NCBI GenBank assembly: GCA_973895155.1
Contig: OZ316895.1
Coordinates: 9,114,001-9,178,000, forward strand
From: Marsupella aquatica
Lineage: Eukaryota > Marchantiophyta
Direction: 5' to 3'
Length of the DNA stretch: 64,000 nucleotides
Position 1 is the stretch's first letter. The number at the start of each line of letters is the position of its first letter. Made by a program: the position numbers and the translations under genes. Positions 13,146 through 24,645 of this stretch are shown here, piece after piece. Under the pieces are notes generated by a model that saw nothing but the letters and a program-made list of their open reading frames with translations, made no database searches and was not told where the DNA came from.

Positions 13146-15718
13146 ATGAAGCCTATTTTCTTTGGGTTTATTGGAGCTGCCTCGGTTATCGTGGTGGCGC
13201 TACTGGCCCTGGCAATTTTCCAAATTGTTCTGCTCCTTCGCCGTGAGGAGAAGGAACCTGTTCTTCCTTTCGTTCAACCCAAAGGAAAGGAGTCTGCGTC
13301 GTTTAGCTTAAAGATTCAAGGTAAGAAACCTGCCCATCGTCACAAACTTAAATACTGCTTTGATTGGTCGGCAATATAATATTTAATCTATTTCGTTGAC
13401 TAACGTCTCACCAACGCTTCTTTCCGATTAATGATTGCATCGACATGTCTTCAGATCGAGGTCGAGTCTTCTTGTTCAATGAGGTTGAAGATGTGAGTGA
13501 AGGCTTCAGTAATCACATTGGGGATGGAACTACCTACCTCGTATTCAAAGGGATACTTAAGGATGGTACGGAGGTTGCCATCAAGCGCATGAGAGAGAAT
13601 TTGGTCACGGCCTCCGGTGAAGCGGCTAAGTTTCACCTGCAGGTGCGTACTTGACCTCTGGTCGACATATAGGATTTACATTTCACAACTATCTCAGGCG
13701 ATGATTGACGAGAATCAATAACGAGACTCGAACGAGTAAATGATAAACAGCATCCCGTCCGTGGGCTTTTTAAGTATGTCAATTACATGCAAAGTGGGTG
13801 GAGTTTGGTAGTCTTCACCTTGAACTAATTAATCTTGTGAGTATCTATAAGCGGGCTTCCCATAGCTGGGCTCGTTGAGCAATCAATTGGATGAATTGTA
13901 TTGGGATTTTGCTCTGAGCAAGCTCCTCCCTATAACAATTGTGGTGTGCTGGTGTCAGGTAGATTTGCTCTACCGTGTTCATCATCAACACATAGTAAAC
14001 TTAGTCGGATACTGCGACCAAAAACCTCACCGGTACGGATTATCTCCTTTGGTCTGTACTGCTTGATTATCTTGCAACACCGTGACAGGCCATTGGATTC
14101 CTTGCTCGACAGGCTACGATGGACGAAATGTAATCAGGATATTCTGTTGGAGCTGATAGTTCTCTGTTCCAGTACTTCAGAGCGAAATACCAAGTCCAGA
14201 TCATACTTAGGCCACTAACTATATTCATTCTTAAATGCATGTCACAGGATGCTCCTTTGCCAGTATGCTCCGAACGGCTCTCTTTACGAAACACTTCATG
14301 GTCGGTATCCTCTCTAGCCTGTGATCCGTATGTCTGCATGTTACAAATTTGGAGGCGAACAATGAGTAGCTATCCACGGCACAAATTTGCTCAATTTAAG
14401 AAGATTGTCCAGTCTTCCTTAAATACAATGGAATGTCGATCAGGAGTCTGAAAGCTAGATTTAGGTTGTCGTCTCCATTTAAGTGGGAGAAACAAATCCG
14501 TGTGGGCCCACTTTGCTTGAAGTCACAAATCAATTGGACTAGCAATCAGAGAGAACGATCAGGGAAGGGAGTTAACTTCTGCCACGCAGAAGTGTTAGAC
14601 AGAATTTGTCCTCCCGTAGAGCTCAGATCTCTGATCTACGAAAGGTACTCAAAAGGAGTCCGCTATTGCTGTTTCTGAGATTTGTGGATCTGTAATGAAT
14701 AGTGTTGTCATTCGGAATGCTGAGAAAGATTCCTGATTTGTACCGCAACGAACCGCGCAGGTGAGGTGAACGACGAGCTTCTCACATGGAAACAAAGATT
14801 GAGAATCGCGATGGGGATTGCTTACGGTCTATGTTATTTGCACCATTCATGCAATCCTCCAATAATTCACGGCGAACTTACGTCGGTCAACATTTTATTA
14901 ACTGAAGACTTCGCTGCCAAGGTAAACGTGTGTTTCGTTTCGCAATTACACCTTTTACGAGGATCTTCTTCATCCACCACTCCGATTGAAAGAAGATTGT
15001 AACGCTTGAGGGAAGACTACAAGAGTTTCCGTTCAAGAAGAAACTGTGCATTTTAGAGCGAGTGGGATAGGAATTGAAGCTCTTCATCCATCCGTTTAAT
15101 GACAGTTGTCTGGTTTTCTCTTCTAACTACTTCTGGGTAACGGGTGCAGATAACCGGGCTAGGGAAGGTGCCCCTCTTACGGGCAACGTCAGAACTGCAG
15201 ACTAATGGAAAAACAATGTCAACTAAGGACGCGAAGGTCGATCAAAAGAGACTGTTCAGTCGAGCGGATGATGTACATTCTTTTGGAGTAATACTCCTGG
15301 AGCTTCTGTCTGGAAGGACAGCTTACAGTGTGGAGACCGGCAATCTGGCCGATTGGGTAAACACTGCTCTCAGCTGTGTGCTTCAAGTGATCGCGACCTT
15401 TCGTACAATTGTACCTCTACTGCCTTGTAAGACGATTTTGATTCCATCGAGTGGACATGTCTGCAGGCAATGCCTTTTCTCACAAACAAGGAGCAAATAA
15501 TGGGCGTCATGGACTCGAGCCTCAAGAATGTCCAGTCCTTAGAGTTCTGTGCCATATGCGAAGTCGCCCGCCTATGCATACAAAGCGACAGCACGAATCG
15601 ACCAGCAATGACAGATGTCTTGGAAATGCTACTCCAAGTTTCGAACATCTCTGTAGAAGTAGCCGCCCCAATCAGTAGCCCCGTGACATTAAGAGGACTC
15701 ATGGCAGCCTTTGGTTAG
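13146..15718 (+). CDS. membrane-anchored receptor-like pseudokinase (MRH1/MDIS-like), no ectodomain found
   Basis: Seven exons with consistent phases: 13146-13320, 13455-13642, 13959-14032, 14248-14300, 14761-14921, 15150-15356, 15467-15718; predicted 369 aa. Residues ~4-31 are one hydrophobic segment followed by RREEK, a signal-anchor and stop-transfer pattern. A kinase fold follows: degenerate glycine loop (IGDGTTYLVFKG), beta-3 lysine K102 (VAIKRM), QYAPNGSLYETLH hinge region, catalytic loop HGE at 200-202 instead of HRD (N207 kept) and GLG at 220-222 instead of DFG, then DVHSFGVILLELLSGR. The C-terminus (AICEVARLCIQ, then VTLRGLMAAFG) resembles the MRH1/MDIS group of LRR receptor-like proteins, known as probable inactive kinases. 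Catalysis is unlikely; a scaffold or co-receptor role is inference. An in-frame stop lies just upstream of the chosen ATG. Confidence 0.78.
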
Positions 15719-15984
15719 TACAGTAACTGGTCGCTGACATTGGAATTATTCAACTCATCAACAATAATTAGATGTGTGTAGGGAAGCATTCTTACATTAT
15801 GCCATGACCTCCTCCTGAGAATTGTAGCTAGCTTTCACCCTTCTTAAATCGACGAAGAAGTCTTCCTGGGATGGAAGGGAAGGTTTTCCCACGAGGTCAT
15901 GATAACTGAGCAATTGACTCTCGTGAGAGACGATGGTAACAAACTGTGGTCTTCTCCGTGCCGATTCTGTCTGATTAAGGCTGG

Positions 15985-16236
15985 CTAATTTAAATCCCTA
16001 GTCCTCCCATGGGCACCCAACGTTCCTGCAGATGTGATTTTTCCCGGCTCGTGGTCGTGAATTTCCCCGTCTTTGTTATAGGTTCCACCCTGGCGAAGTG
16101 GAATCCTTGTTGGAGGTTCCACCCGTCTGTCTTTCAATCGTTCATAGTAGGGAATCTTCCATTGAAACTCTGAACTGCATACGATACTCAGAGAAAACAC
16201 TAACACCAAAATGAGTGTATCAAAGAGGCAGAGCAT
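15985..16236 (-). CDS. possible small secreted peptide, 83 aa
   Basis: An uninterrupted ATG frame on the minus strand, converging on the pseudokinase gene. The first ~22 residues (LCLFDTLILVLVFSLSIVC) form a good signal-peptide hydrophobic core ending near CSS. The remainder is polar and basic without cysteine pairs (RRVEPPTRIPLRQGG, then HDHEPGK, ending GRTRDLN). It fits no CLE, CEP, RGF or PSY consensus that I can recognise. It may be a chance frame; the signal-like start and real ATG are the only support. Confidence 0.33.
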   Translation of the reverse strand: MLCLFDTLILVLVFSLSIVCSSEFQWKIPYYERLKDRRVEPPTRIPLRQGGTYNKDGEIHDHEPGKITSAGTLGAHGRTRDLN

Positions 16237-18372
16237 TGCTCCCTTTCGGTTCGATCAGGGAACTTTCTGAGCGTTACTTTCTACCGGCAATCCGGCACCG
16301 ACGAGCAGCGAAGCTCTGATCGATCAGGCTCTGATCGAAGTCTGGAACTCAGGCTTCGCCGTCCTGGCTTGCGCAAGACTGTTACAAGATTACCAATTTG
16401 AATTTCAAAGTGAAGCTCAACGGAATATGCAAACCGTGGTTGTTCTTAGCCTGAGCCTGAGACTGTACTCCAGTATTTCTGTGCCAGATGCCGTACATCA
16501 CCGTCTGCGGAATGCATCCGTTATTTTATTTTGCGAAAAGTGAGGTATTTGTTGGATGGGACCCCAAAATAAAAAGTGTTTTTTGTTCGTACCCTATCAA
16601 CGGTCCTGATCACTCAGGTTTCGTATTAGGTATTTTCTATTTTGGGTCCCGTCAAGCAAATACTTATCGAAAATTATATTAAATCATCAGCCCTCAGTCC
16701 AGCAATTAGTTCTTGGACCCCCACAAATTTTGATTGAGATTGAAAAGTACATAGATATTGATATAGATAAATGTGTTATGCAACAACTCATTAATCTATG
16801 AGAACACATTTAATTCATTTTTTACTTTTTCTCTTTGTGCTTACCAGTTGCTGGTTTATCTCGGTAATGGTTGTAGAAATCCGCTTTGAACACTTTCCTC
16901 TCTTCGATCATTTTGAAGAGTTCTCTCCTGTTGATCCCGTTTACCATCTCAGTTGTCTCGATTCTGAGACCATTGCTGAAAAAAATTAAGAAAAAAATTG
17001 AAAAACTGACGAATCTGTGATCTATTTATTAAGCTACTAAGAAAACTGCAAAGAAAGTTCCCCAATCCATTACATAGACACCGTCGGAACGACTTAAATG
17101 CAACTTAAATGCAAAGCATAAATTGTCTTATGCAGATATCTGTCCAAAATAACTAGCCTTAAGGTTCGACATTACAATATACAAGAACATCCAAAAGGCA
17201 CAAAGAACCGAAAGACTTGCATACGTAAATTTCCCTCGATAAGATTCGACCCAATCCACAATGGAAGATGTAAAACTACTTCTCAATGCAATTTTTCAAA
17301 ATGTAATTTCATCATGCAAATATGAAGCTGTCCTGTCGGAAGATAGCTAGCCCCATTGCTAAGATGATTCAGAGGTCGGAAGTGCCGTCGTGGAATTGCC
17401 GTCATGGAGTCCTATAAAGTAATATTTATAAAAAAAATTGGGTTCCCATCAAAGCAAAATCACTCAGAGGCCCTATTAAGTAATTTTTTTAATTTTGAGG
17501 TCCCGTCAATGGAATACTTAAAATTCTATAAAAATATCAGCTTTTAGTCATATAACAACACAATCAGCTTACCCCAAAAATATGTAAACGAAACAACATT
17601 GAGGGTTTAAACCCTAAAGAAAACAACCCCTTGGATGTAAATTTGTCAACACTCACTGATATAACAAACATTTACGTCTAACAATTCAGTGATTATAACA
17701 AAAAAGATACAAAAGTTTTATCATGGCATGGAAATCTGCCCAGTGATATAACAAAAAATAAAAGATGTTTAACATGGCATGGAAAAGGTTTATCATGGTC
17801 TAGAAAATCTGCGCAACCTGTGGACACAAGGTTTATCATGGTCTGGAAAATCTGCGCAACCTGTGGACACTTATCAATGGTGACATAGTACTCTGTATGC
17901 TGGACTTTTCATGTGCATTAACCAGGAATGCTTTGGACTGACTCCACCAGGGTAATTATTTGATTTTCATTTTGCTTCTACCACATTTTCCCCCAAATTG
18001 CTCAACCTTCTTAAGTTGCCCAGAAAACTAATTTAATTAGTAAGCCGCTCCCATGGACCCATGCAGTAATCTTAGTTGTATATTTCAACTATGTAAAATA
18101 GTCAAGGCTGTCCGATTCCTTGCAAGGGGCCCAATCTAGTAATCAAATTAGTCTAAGGGGCAGCTAAGTAATTTTGCTCAATTTGGGGGGCAAAATAGCT
18201 ATTGCCAGGGTGGCAATTGTCACCTTATATGAGCCCAAAGATGCTAAGAATGATACTTATCTAATTTTCCTAGATTACTTTTTTTACCATTAGATCTTTC
18301 TAGATTTAAGGTAACCGCCAGGTTCTGTTGGACTATGGTGAGATATTTTCCTAGCCATAAGGGAATGGCTAG
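16237..18372. other. AT-rich intergenic region with diverged repeats
   Basis: No gene seen. Two diverged direct copies of a segment containing GGGTCCCGTCAAGC / GAGGTCCCGTCAATGG and ending in ATCAGC lie near 16620-16690 and 17500-17560, possibly old transposon ends. Confidence 0.45.
17785..17870. repeat. 43-bp tandem duplication
   Basis: Two adjacent copies (17785-17827 and 17828-17870) start AAGGTTTATCATGGTCT and end CCTGTGGACAC, differing at one base. Confidence 0.85.
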
Positions 18373-18420
18373 GAAACCCTAAACCCATCACTCCTGGCAG
18401 CTCACACTCTCCTATAAATC
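18373..18420 (+). promoter_or_regulatory. possible promoter: telo-box and TATA box
   Basis: AAACCCTAAACCC (a plant telo-box type word) at about 18374 is followed by CTATAAAT near 18412. This is 400 bp before the ATG of the UBZ-AlkB gene, so a long leader or a leader intron would be needed. Weak evidence. Confidence 0.3.
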
Positions 18421-18815
18421 CAATTGCTAGGTCAACTCGTCTACTTCTCACAACATCAGACTGCCTCGCCATGCTTGACAACACTTCAATTTAACATCAC
18501 TTACTTTAGAAAACATCATACAACACATGAGCAACTAATTCTCATAGGAAAACCTCTACGTGCAGTGCATGTAAGTCTTTCGAGGCAGTTTCATCACAAA
18601 TTTAATTTACTCCCCCATTCCCCAACAGATTACTGTACCATATTTATCATCAGGCCGAGCTTTCTTGAGAATCATGGGTGCCAATTTTTTTAATTAATTA
18701 TTATGGGCACGAACTTACTGTACTTACTACAGGACTACGGTACCAGACGCCGTTCCATTCTCGTGCTTCATCCAGTCGCACACTTCCACTCCTTCCGCCA
18801 TTCCATAGCTTTGCG

Positions 18816-21800
18816 ATGGCTCCCAACAAACGTAAGCGCACTGTGCAAACAGCAGGAGCCGCACCAGCGAACCCAATCCGCGTGAAATGTCCTGCCTGCG
18901 AGGTGCGTGTGCTGGACAACAATTGCCCTAATCCCCTTGAAACTGACGTGATTTGCATGTGAGTAGATGTCTTCATTCCTTTGCATCTTAGCAATTTTCC
19001 TAGAGTTAGCTTTCCACGTTTTCAGCTATCGAAGAAGAATTGAGCAACGGTCCTGGTTAGTTACAAATCATTGGTAGTAGTGACTTCTCTGATTGTAGTT
19101 TGCACTGAGCGGTTGTTAGTCCTCAACTCTCACCTCGGTGAGTTCATTTCTTGAACAGAGCCATTTGGTCGTTCAATTGATTCCTTATGCGTGGTATTCT
19201 TTCTGCTTCAAGACAGAGTGAGAATGTGTGACATAGTTTCCCTTTCGACAAATCTGTTGCATTCCTTTTGAGAATGTCGAGAAGAGTTTGACAGTAACTG
19301 ATGCTGTGCTCTACTGTGGAAGTGGAACGTTCACAGAAGGAGGTCCCATCTTTCTTTGTCAACTCGCACTTGGACTTGGAATGCCCGGTCCTGACAAAGG
19401 CCTCTGCACTCCCGGGACTACCAGCTCCTTCGCCCTCAGCTGGGAAAACTTTCGGCTGCTATTCTCCATCAAGAGGCCAACGCCAGGGGAGCTCTCTCCA
19501 AATTGTAAGTGGTAAAATGTAGGGTTTCTGGAACTCTCACGTTGAAGAATATGTATGTTTACAGCCATCAAAGATAAGACCATTGTTGTCACCGAAGATT
19601 GCCCTGTCTCATCGACGTACTGTCCACGGATTCTACTGGGTGTGGGCCGTTTTGCCTTTGATTCTTTGCTTCGGGTTTGGGTTTTGGAATTGAATATTGA
19701 TTTTGTGTTGTCTAGACTAAGAGCCATGTATATACTCTGGAAAATCTCAGTTGGGGAAAGCAAGTTTATCGTGTGGCCGAAGGCTGTTTTTTTCACAGCT
19801 GAGATTCCGTTTCCATTCTACCGGATTGTCTCGTAGTTTGTGAACAATCCTAGGCACAAAATAAGTCATTTTAAACTAAATGCACCAGTTTTTTGTTTTC
19901 TCTTGCGCCCTTGCGGTACAAATCCAGAACACAAATTCATCATCCCTTGGTTCCCTGTTGGATTGTGACTACTGGCTTTTTGAGCATCTTCGGATTGGTT
20001 CAATTGTTGATTCATGCTCTGTTTTTGGGAACTAATATGAGACGCAGCACTGGATTGATGAGTGTGCTTCCTCTGAAATATCATTTTCGTGGGAATCCGA
20101 ACTAATCACAGAGACAGAGGCTTTTATTGTCAGAGATGAGGTTCCACTTCTATTGGAGAAGATTGTCGTAACCTTTGTTCACCGTCTGCCTTGTCGTTTT
20201 CTGTAGGATAGTGAGCAGCTCTTAACACAATAAGGATGTTATTTTATGAGCTTTTCTCTCAGTTATTGACATGCAAGTGCGTTGGCAAATTGTTAGGACG
20301 AGAGAATCATTCAGTCCTCCTTGAAAAATGACAGCTCTCTCGCGTCTTCGTTGTTGGAGTTTGATGAACCTAAATCCTGGGAGGATGAAAGAGGTGAGGT
20401 CACCACGGGTATTGCAGCTCACAAGGATCGTCCATCCTACGATAGGGACGTTGATAATTGTGTCAGGGATTGGGGTAGTGCCCGCGAAATCCAATTCGAA
20501 GTGTTTAGAAATCATTCAATGAGTCTCAAGGATGATGAACTGGAGAGAATTAGAAGAGAAGGAAGTGATTCTCGCAAGGAACACTCTCAAAGTGCCGGGA
20601 TTCAACTACCAAATTCAAGCTGCCAATCTGTTCACCCACGGGCAGATAGATGCTCAACTCAGTCAAGTAAGCCCGGGTACTTCGCTAGCATCTCGGGCTG
20701 TTTTCCATCTTTGCCGCCGCAGAAAATCATGGCTCCCAAAGGACTTCAAGTGGTAGAGGACTTCATTACACCTGAGGTATCCAAGCTGCCTTCCGTCCCC
20801 CGTATTGCAGTCAGAAGCAGGTGTAGGCGAAATGCATGAAGTCCTTCTCGATCTCCTTCTCGATGTTTTTGTTCACAGGTGACTTCATTCTGCAGAGAGC
20901 GAAAAGCCATTTTCTCGTGTCTCTTTTGTCGAAGTGCCAGTGATGATGATGAGTGCTACTGTTGGACAAGATAGACAGGGAGGTCACATTCTCATTTTGG
21001 AGTTACAGATGCACAATACTAGTACTTTAGCAATGTAGGTATGAGACCCTGATGTAACGCGATAACTTGGGTTTTTTGAAGGAAGAGGAGTATCTATTGC
21101 ATTGCCTTGACACAGACGTAAGTAATTCATGGAAGCCCAGCAAAACCAACGGCATACATCAAGGAAAAGCCTATGGAAATCATATCTATGGAGACTACAA
21201 AAGAAAGTAGGTTATATTTGTCCACTCTCGAACCATGTAAAACTCATTTGTTGTCATAGATTTATATCTTCGAGGATATGTTTTTAGCTGGGTCCCGTGT
21301 GTCCTGTTGACGTGGATAATTGTTACTCTGATCTGGCTGATTGGTAGGGTAGTTTCACAGGCGAACAGTCCAATGCCAGACTTTGTTCTCCCATATGTTA
21401 AGCGGATGAGAGACAAAGTGCCAGCGTTGAAGGAATTTTTCCCTAACGAAATGAACTCCATCGATTATCGGAAAGAGCACGGTCACTACTTAAAGGCACA
21501 TATGGACGATCGACAGGTAGGGCAGTACACTAGCATTCAGTTTCCTCAACACAGAAGTAGAAAAGCTTCGTTTACGTATTTGAGGTCTCTTGCAGTGCCT
21601 CTGCTCGACCTCCGAGTTATCTTGTCTTAGGTTTAGTGCTCTCTGTCGTGCTTGCTGCTGTAGGAAAATCCGGGCTAATTCACATCAGTGGGACTTGATT
21701 CAATTATAGTGGAAAATATTGGTGAATTTGAGCTTGGCTGGCTGCTGTCGTGCTTGCTGCTGTAGGATAATCTGGGCTAATTCACATCAGTGGGACTTGA

Positions 21801-22228
21801 TTCAGTTATCGGGGAAAATATTGGTGAACTTGAGCTTGGCTGGCTGCTGCTTCATGACCTACACACGAGAACTTCGTGTAAAAGAGGCATATCAAGTAAA
21901 GCTAGCACCACGTTCTTTACAGGTAGCCTTTCTCTCTGATAGGAACGCATCATCATTTCATTCCTCGAATGGACGACTAAAGTAGGGACAGCAATACAAT
22001 AAACTACAAAAGATGGATGTTGTGGAGATTCAGGATTATGTAGTACGACTGATCTCAGCTGTAAACTGGGCTTGTGTCTCTTAACAGATTTTGACAGGGG
22101 AGAGTCGCTACAGTTACACTCATGGTATTCAAAGGGCTGACATTTTAGATCCTCGGAGAGTGAGCATGACTTTTAGACAATCAGTTCAAACTTCTCCAAA
22201 CATTTGTTCAAGCAGGTTATATAATTGA
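18816..22228 (+). CDS. UBZ4-like zinc finger + AlkB-type 2OG/Fe(II) dioxygenase
   Basis: Nine exons with consistent phases: 18816-18902, 19337-19504, 20297-20393, 20554-20666, 20723-20776, 21082-21206, 21348-21516, 21806-21922, 22088-22228; predicted 356 aa. Joining exons 1 and 2 creates CPACEKEVPSFFVNSHLDLE followed by C, a UBZ4/RAD18-type finger (C25, C28, H40, C45; H-x4-C spacing as in FAN1). The C-terminal half is an AlkB fold: GLQVVEDFITPE start, HMD iron motif (H266, D268), NLSLAG, distal H322 (YTHGIQ) and a C-terminal RVSMTFR, the R-x5-R element that binds 2-oxoglutarate. A nuclear role in demethylating alkylated nucleic acid with ubiquitin binding is inference. Exons 3-5 are the least certain; intron 4 would be only 56 bp, and 20667-20722 also reads open in the exon 4 frame. 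Confidence 0.75.
21643..21846 (+). repeat. 102-bp tandem duplication over the acceptor and start of AlkB exon 8
   Basis: Copies at 21643-21744 and 21745-21846 both start CTGTCGTGCTTGCTGCTGTA or its equivalent and include the end of intron 7 plus the first ~40 bases of exon 8. In the upstream copy the acceptor TTCAG is TTCAA and the frame meets TAG, so only the downstream copy can be the exon. Confidence 0.85.
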
Positions 22229-22489
22229 ATCCTCTGTGTTATTGTCTTTAGAAGATGTATTATTCCCACACACACAGGTTTTTCCTTGTGACAGGAAATA
22301 GGAATTATCATAATAGCAAAAATAGTCAAAAATAGCAGGAGTTAAATAATTAAAGATAGCATGAGTTTTTGTACCCAATGCCAAAAGAAAATTCTCATTT
22401 TAGGTACCAAAAACTCCAGATATGTTTTACACATGAAGATATCATTTGATAATAGTTCAAGAATGCTTGCAACAAAAATCTTCACAGAG
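22229..22489. other. downstream flank of the AlkB gene
   Basis: AT-rich sequence, probably the 3' untranslated region and start of the repeat-rich block; no gene seen. Confidence 0.4.
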
Positions 22490-22675
22490 CAACAAAAGAA
22501 ACTTATAAATCCTAACCCAATAAGGATTGACAATTCTTGAATGTTTGGATCTGGAATGTTATGCTTACTCAAGCTGATCTCTCAACAAAAGAAACTTATA
22601 AATCCTAATCCAATAAGGATTGACAATTCTTGAGTGTTTGGATTTGGAATGTTATGCTTTTTCAAACTGATCTCT
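22490..22675. repeat. 93-bp tandem duplication
   Basis: Two copies starting CAACAAAAGAAACTTATAAA at 22490 and 22583, differing at only a few bases. Confidence 0.85.
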
Positions 22676-22937
22676 TATCTAGCACAATCCATCTCTTGTG
22701 CATCTCCATTGACATCTAAGGAGAATCAATGAGCTTGCTCTTCCCCTATGGATGAGATTGTTTTGCTAATTGAGTTTTCATCCCTTGATAAGCACAGACA
22801 CTCCCTATATAGTGGTCAGTCATGAGATAATTTATTGTTGTTTAGAATGTTATGACCAAAAAAACAGTTAGTTACTCTATTTATATACCAATTTTCATGC
22901 TCAAAAATATTGTGCATGACGTCAAAATCATATAAAT

Positions 22938-23240
22938 ATTATGACATAAAAGTTTATTCCCCTTTAGACACCCCAATTGTCATGCTCAAACTAACTTGAA
23001 TGGTGTACTCCATTTATATACCAATGTTCATGCACAAAAGTTATTATGACATAAAAGTTTATTCCCCTTTAGACACCCCAATTGTCATGCTCAAACTAAC
23101 TTGAATGGTGTACTCCATTTATATACCAATGTTCATGCACAAAAGTATCGCGCATGAGGTCAAATCATATAAATATTATAACATAAAAGCTTATTCCCCT
23201 TTAGACACCCCAATTGTCATGCTTAAACTAACTTGAATGA
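22938..23240. repeat. 105-132 bp tandem repeat, 3 copies
   Basis: Units start ATTATGACATAAAAG (or ATTATAACATAAAAG) at 22938, 23043 and 23175 and share CCCCTTTAGACACCCCAATT. The middle unit carries an extra ~28 bp (CGCGCATGAGGTC...) that is also seen, diverged, just before the first unit. Confidence 0.8.
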
Positions 23241-23968
23241 TATTGCATCGTACTTTGATTTGACAAACTACTAATAAAACAACACATCATAGCAAAAGTT
23301 TCATGCATGTTCTAAAGTACTCCCTCAAAGATTGAATGTGGGGATTGACCAAAGGTTAACTTCCTCACATAAAGTGATGTGAGCGAAAATGTATACTCTT
23401 GCTATCAAATACAATACACTCTGGTCATTTGAATGCTTTAAACAATGATAAGAAGTTGGACAGAGTGTAAATTTTGATCCAACCGCCTTAGATCATTAAT
23501 GAATGCTGTGTTATTTTTGGTAGTAATAAGGTCAGCAACAATGACATTGAAAAATATTAATGATAAATATAAAAATTAAAAGATAACAAATGATGATATA
23601 ATATAATAACACTACAAACTAATATAATAATATGATAATTAAAGCCATTGTTTTTGACCAAAATTTATAGCAGTTGACGCTAATCAAAATATATCCTTTA
23701 GGCTATATTCATTTTTGTTCATATTCCCATAGTAGCATCTACCGCCAACAAAGAGTACTTTTTGGTGAGCTCTCATTTACATAGATATTTCTTTATTATA
23801 TGCAAAATTGCATGACCTTCTAAAATATCCTTTAGTGTATTTATCAACGATAGCAAACATAAAAGATAAAAAAATGTTAATACTATTAGTGAAATATGTG
23901 GTATAACAATAAACAAGTAAAGCTAACAGACTCAAAAAAAAGTTTCTCTAGAGGGTTTGGGCCAGAGT

Positions 23969-24645
23969 CACATTACTAGCTCCTAGTGTTAGTAATGTTC
24001 ATTTGTTTTTCTATATTTTTTTGCATAAAATTTCTCTTATAAATTTCTCAAAATGGTGCTATTGTATTAATGTTAATTTACTTCTCCAATTGAATTTGCT
24101 AAATTTTTTATCATAAATACACTCAACATAATGTTATTGCAAAGAGTCTAAGCTCGAGTGTGATATTACTAGCTCTCGGAGCTAGTAATATTCTTTCATT
24201 TTTATAGTTTTTTTAGCTTAATTTTTTTCATAAAACACTCAAAATATTGTCATTTTGGAGGATCCAAATTGGTGTGATATTACTAGCTTACAGCGTAATG
24301 TTCTTTTATTTTTATTATCTTTTTGCTTATTTTTTATGTAACATGCTCAAAATACTCTTATTCTGGAGGGTCCAGGTGGGTGTGACATGACTAGCTCTTG
24401 GCACTAGTAATATGTCATCATTTTTTTGAGTCTTTTCTTACTATTTTTTTTTGTAAACATGCACTCATATAATATAATTTTGGACTGTTTTGATGACTTA
24501 AATATTATTAGTTCTTGGTCATAGTAATATTTTTTTATTTTTTATACTAATTTTAGCTCACTTTTTGTATAAGTTTTTAAAAATATTATCATTCTTAGAG
24601 GGGATCAAGCCAAGTAGGATATTACTAGCGCGCAGTGCTAGTAGT
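23969..24645. repeat. array of six diverged palindromes (ATTACTAGC...GCTAGTAAT)
   Basis: Palindromic cores lie at about 23969-23998, 24161-24193, 24276-24303, 24382-24413, 24502-24531 and 24619-24645. The best, near 24163, has 13-bp arms ATATTACTAGCTC / GAGCTAGTAATAT around TCG. The last five are 106-120 bp apart, separated by T-rich spacers; several are preceded by GAGG(G)-type words. Confidence 0.7.

Noticed and set aside
20667-20722. 56-bp segment of the AlkB gene read as coding
   Set aside because: It is open in the exon 4 frame and looks protein-like (RAVFHLCRRR), but continuing in that frame meets a stop and loses MAPKGLQVVEDF. Splicing with GTAAGC...CAG keeps phase. A frameshift in this copy remains a less likely alternative.
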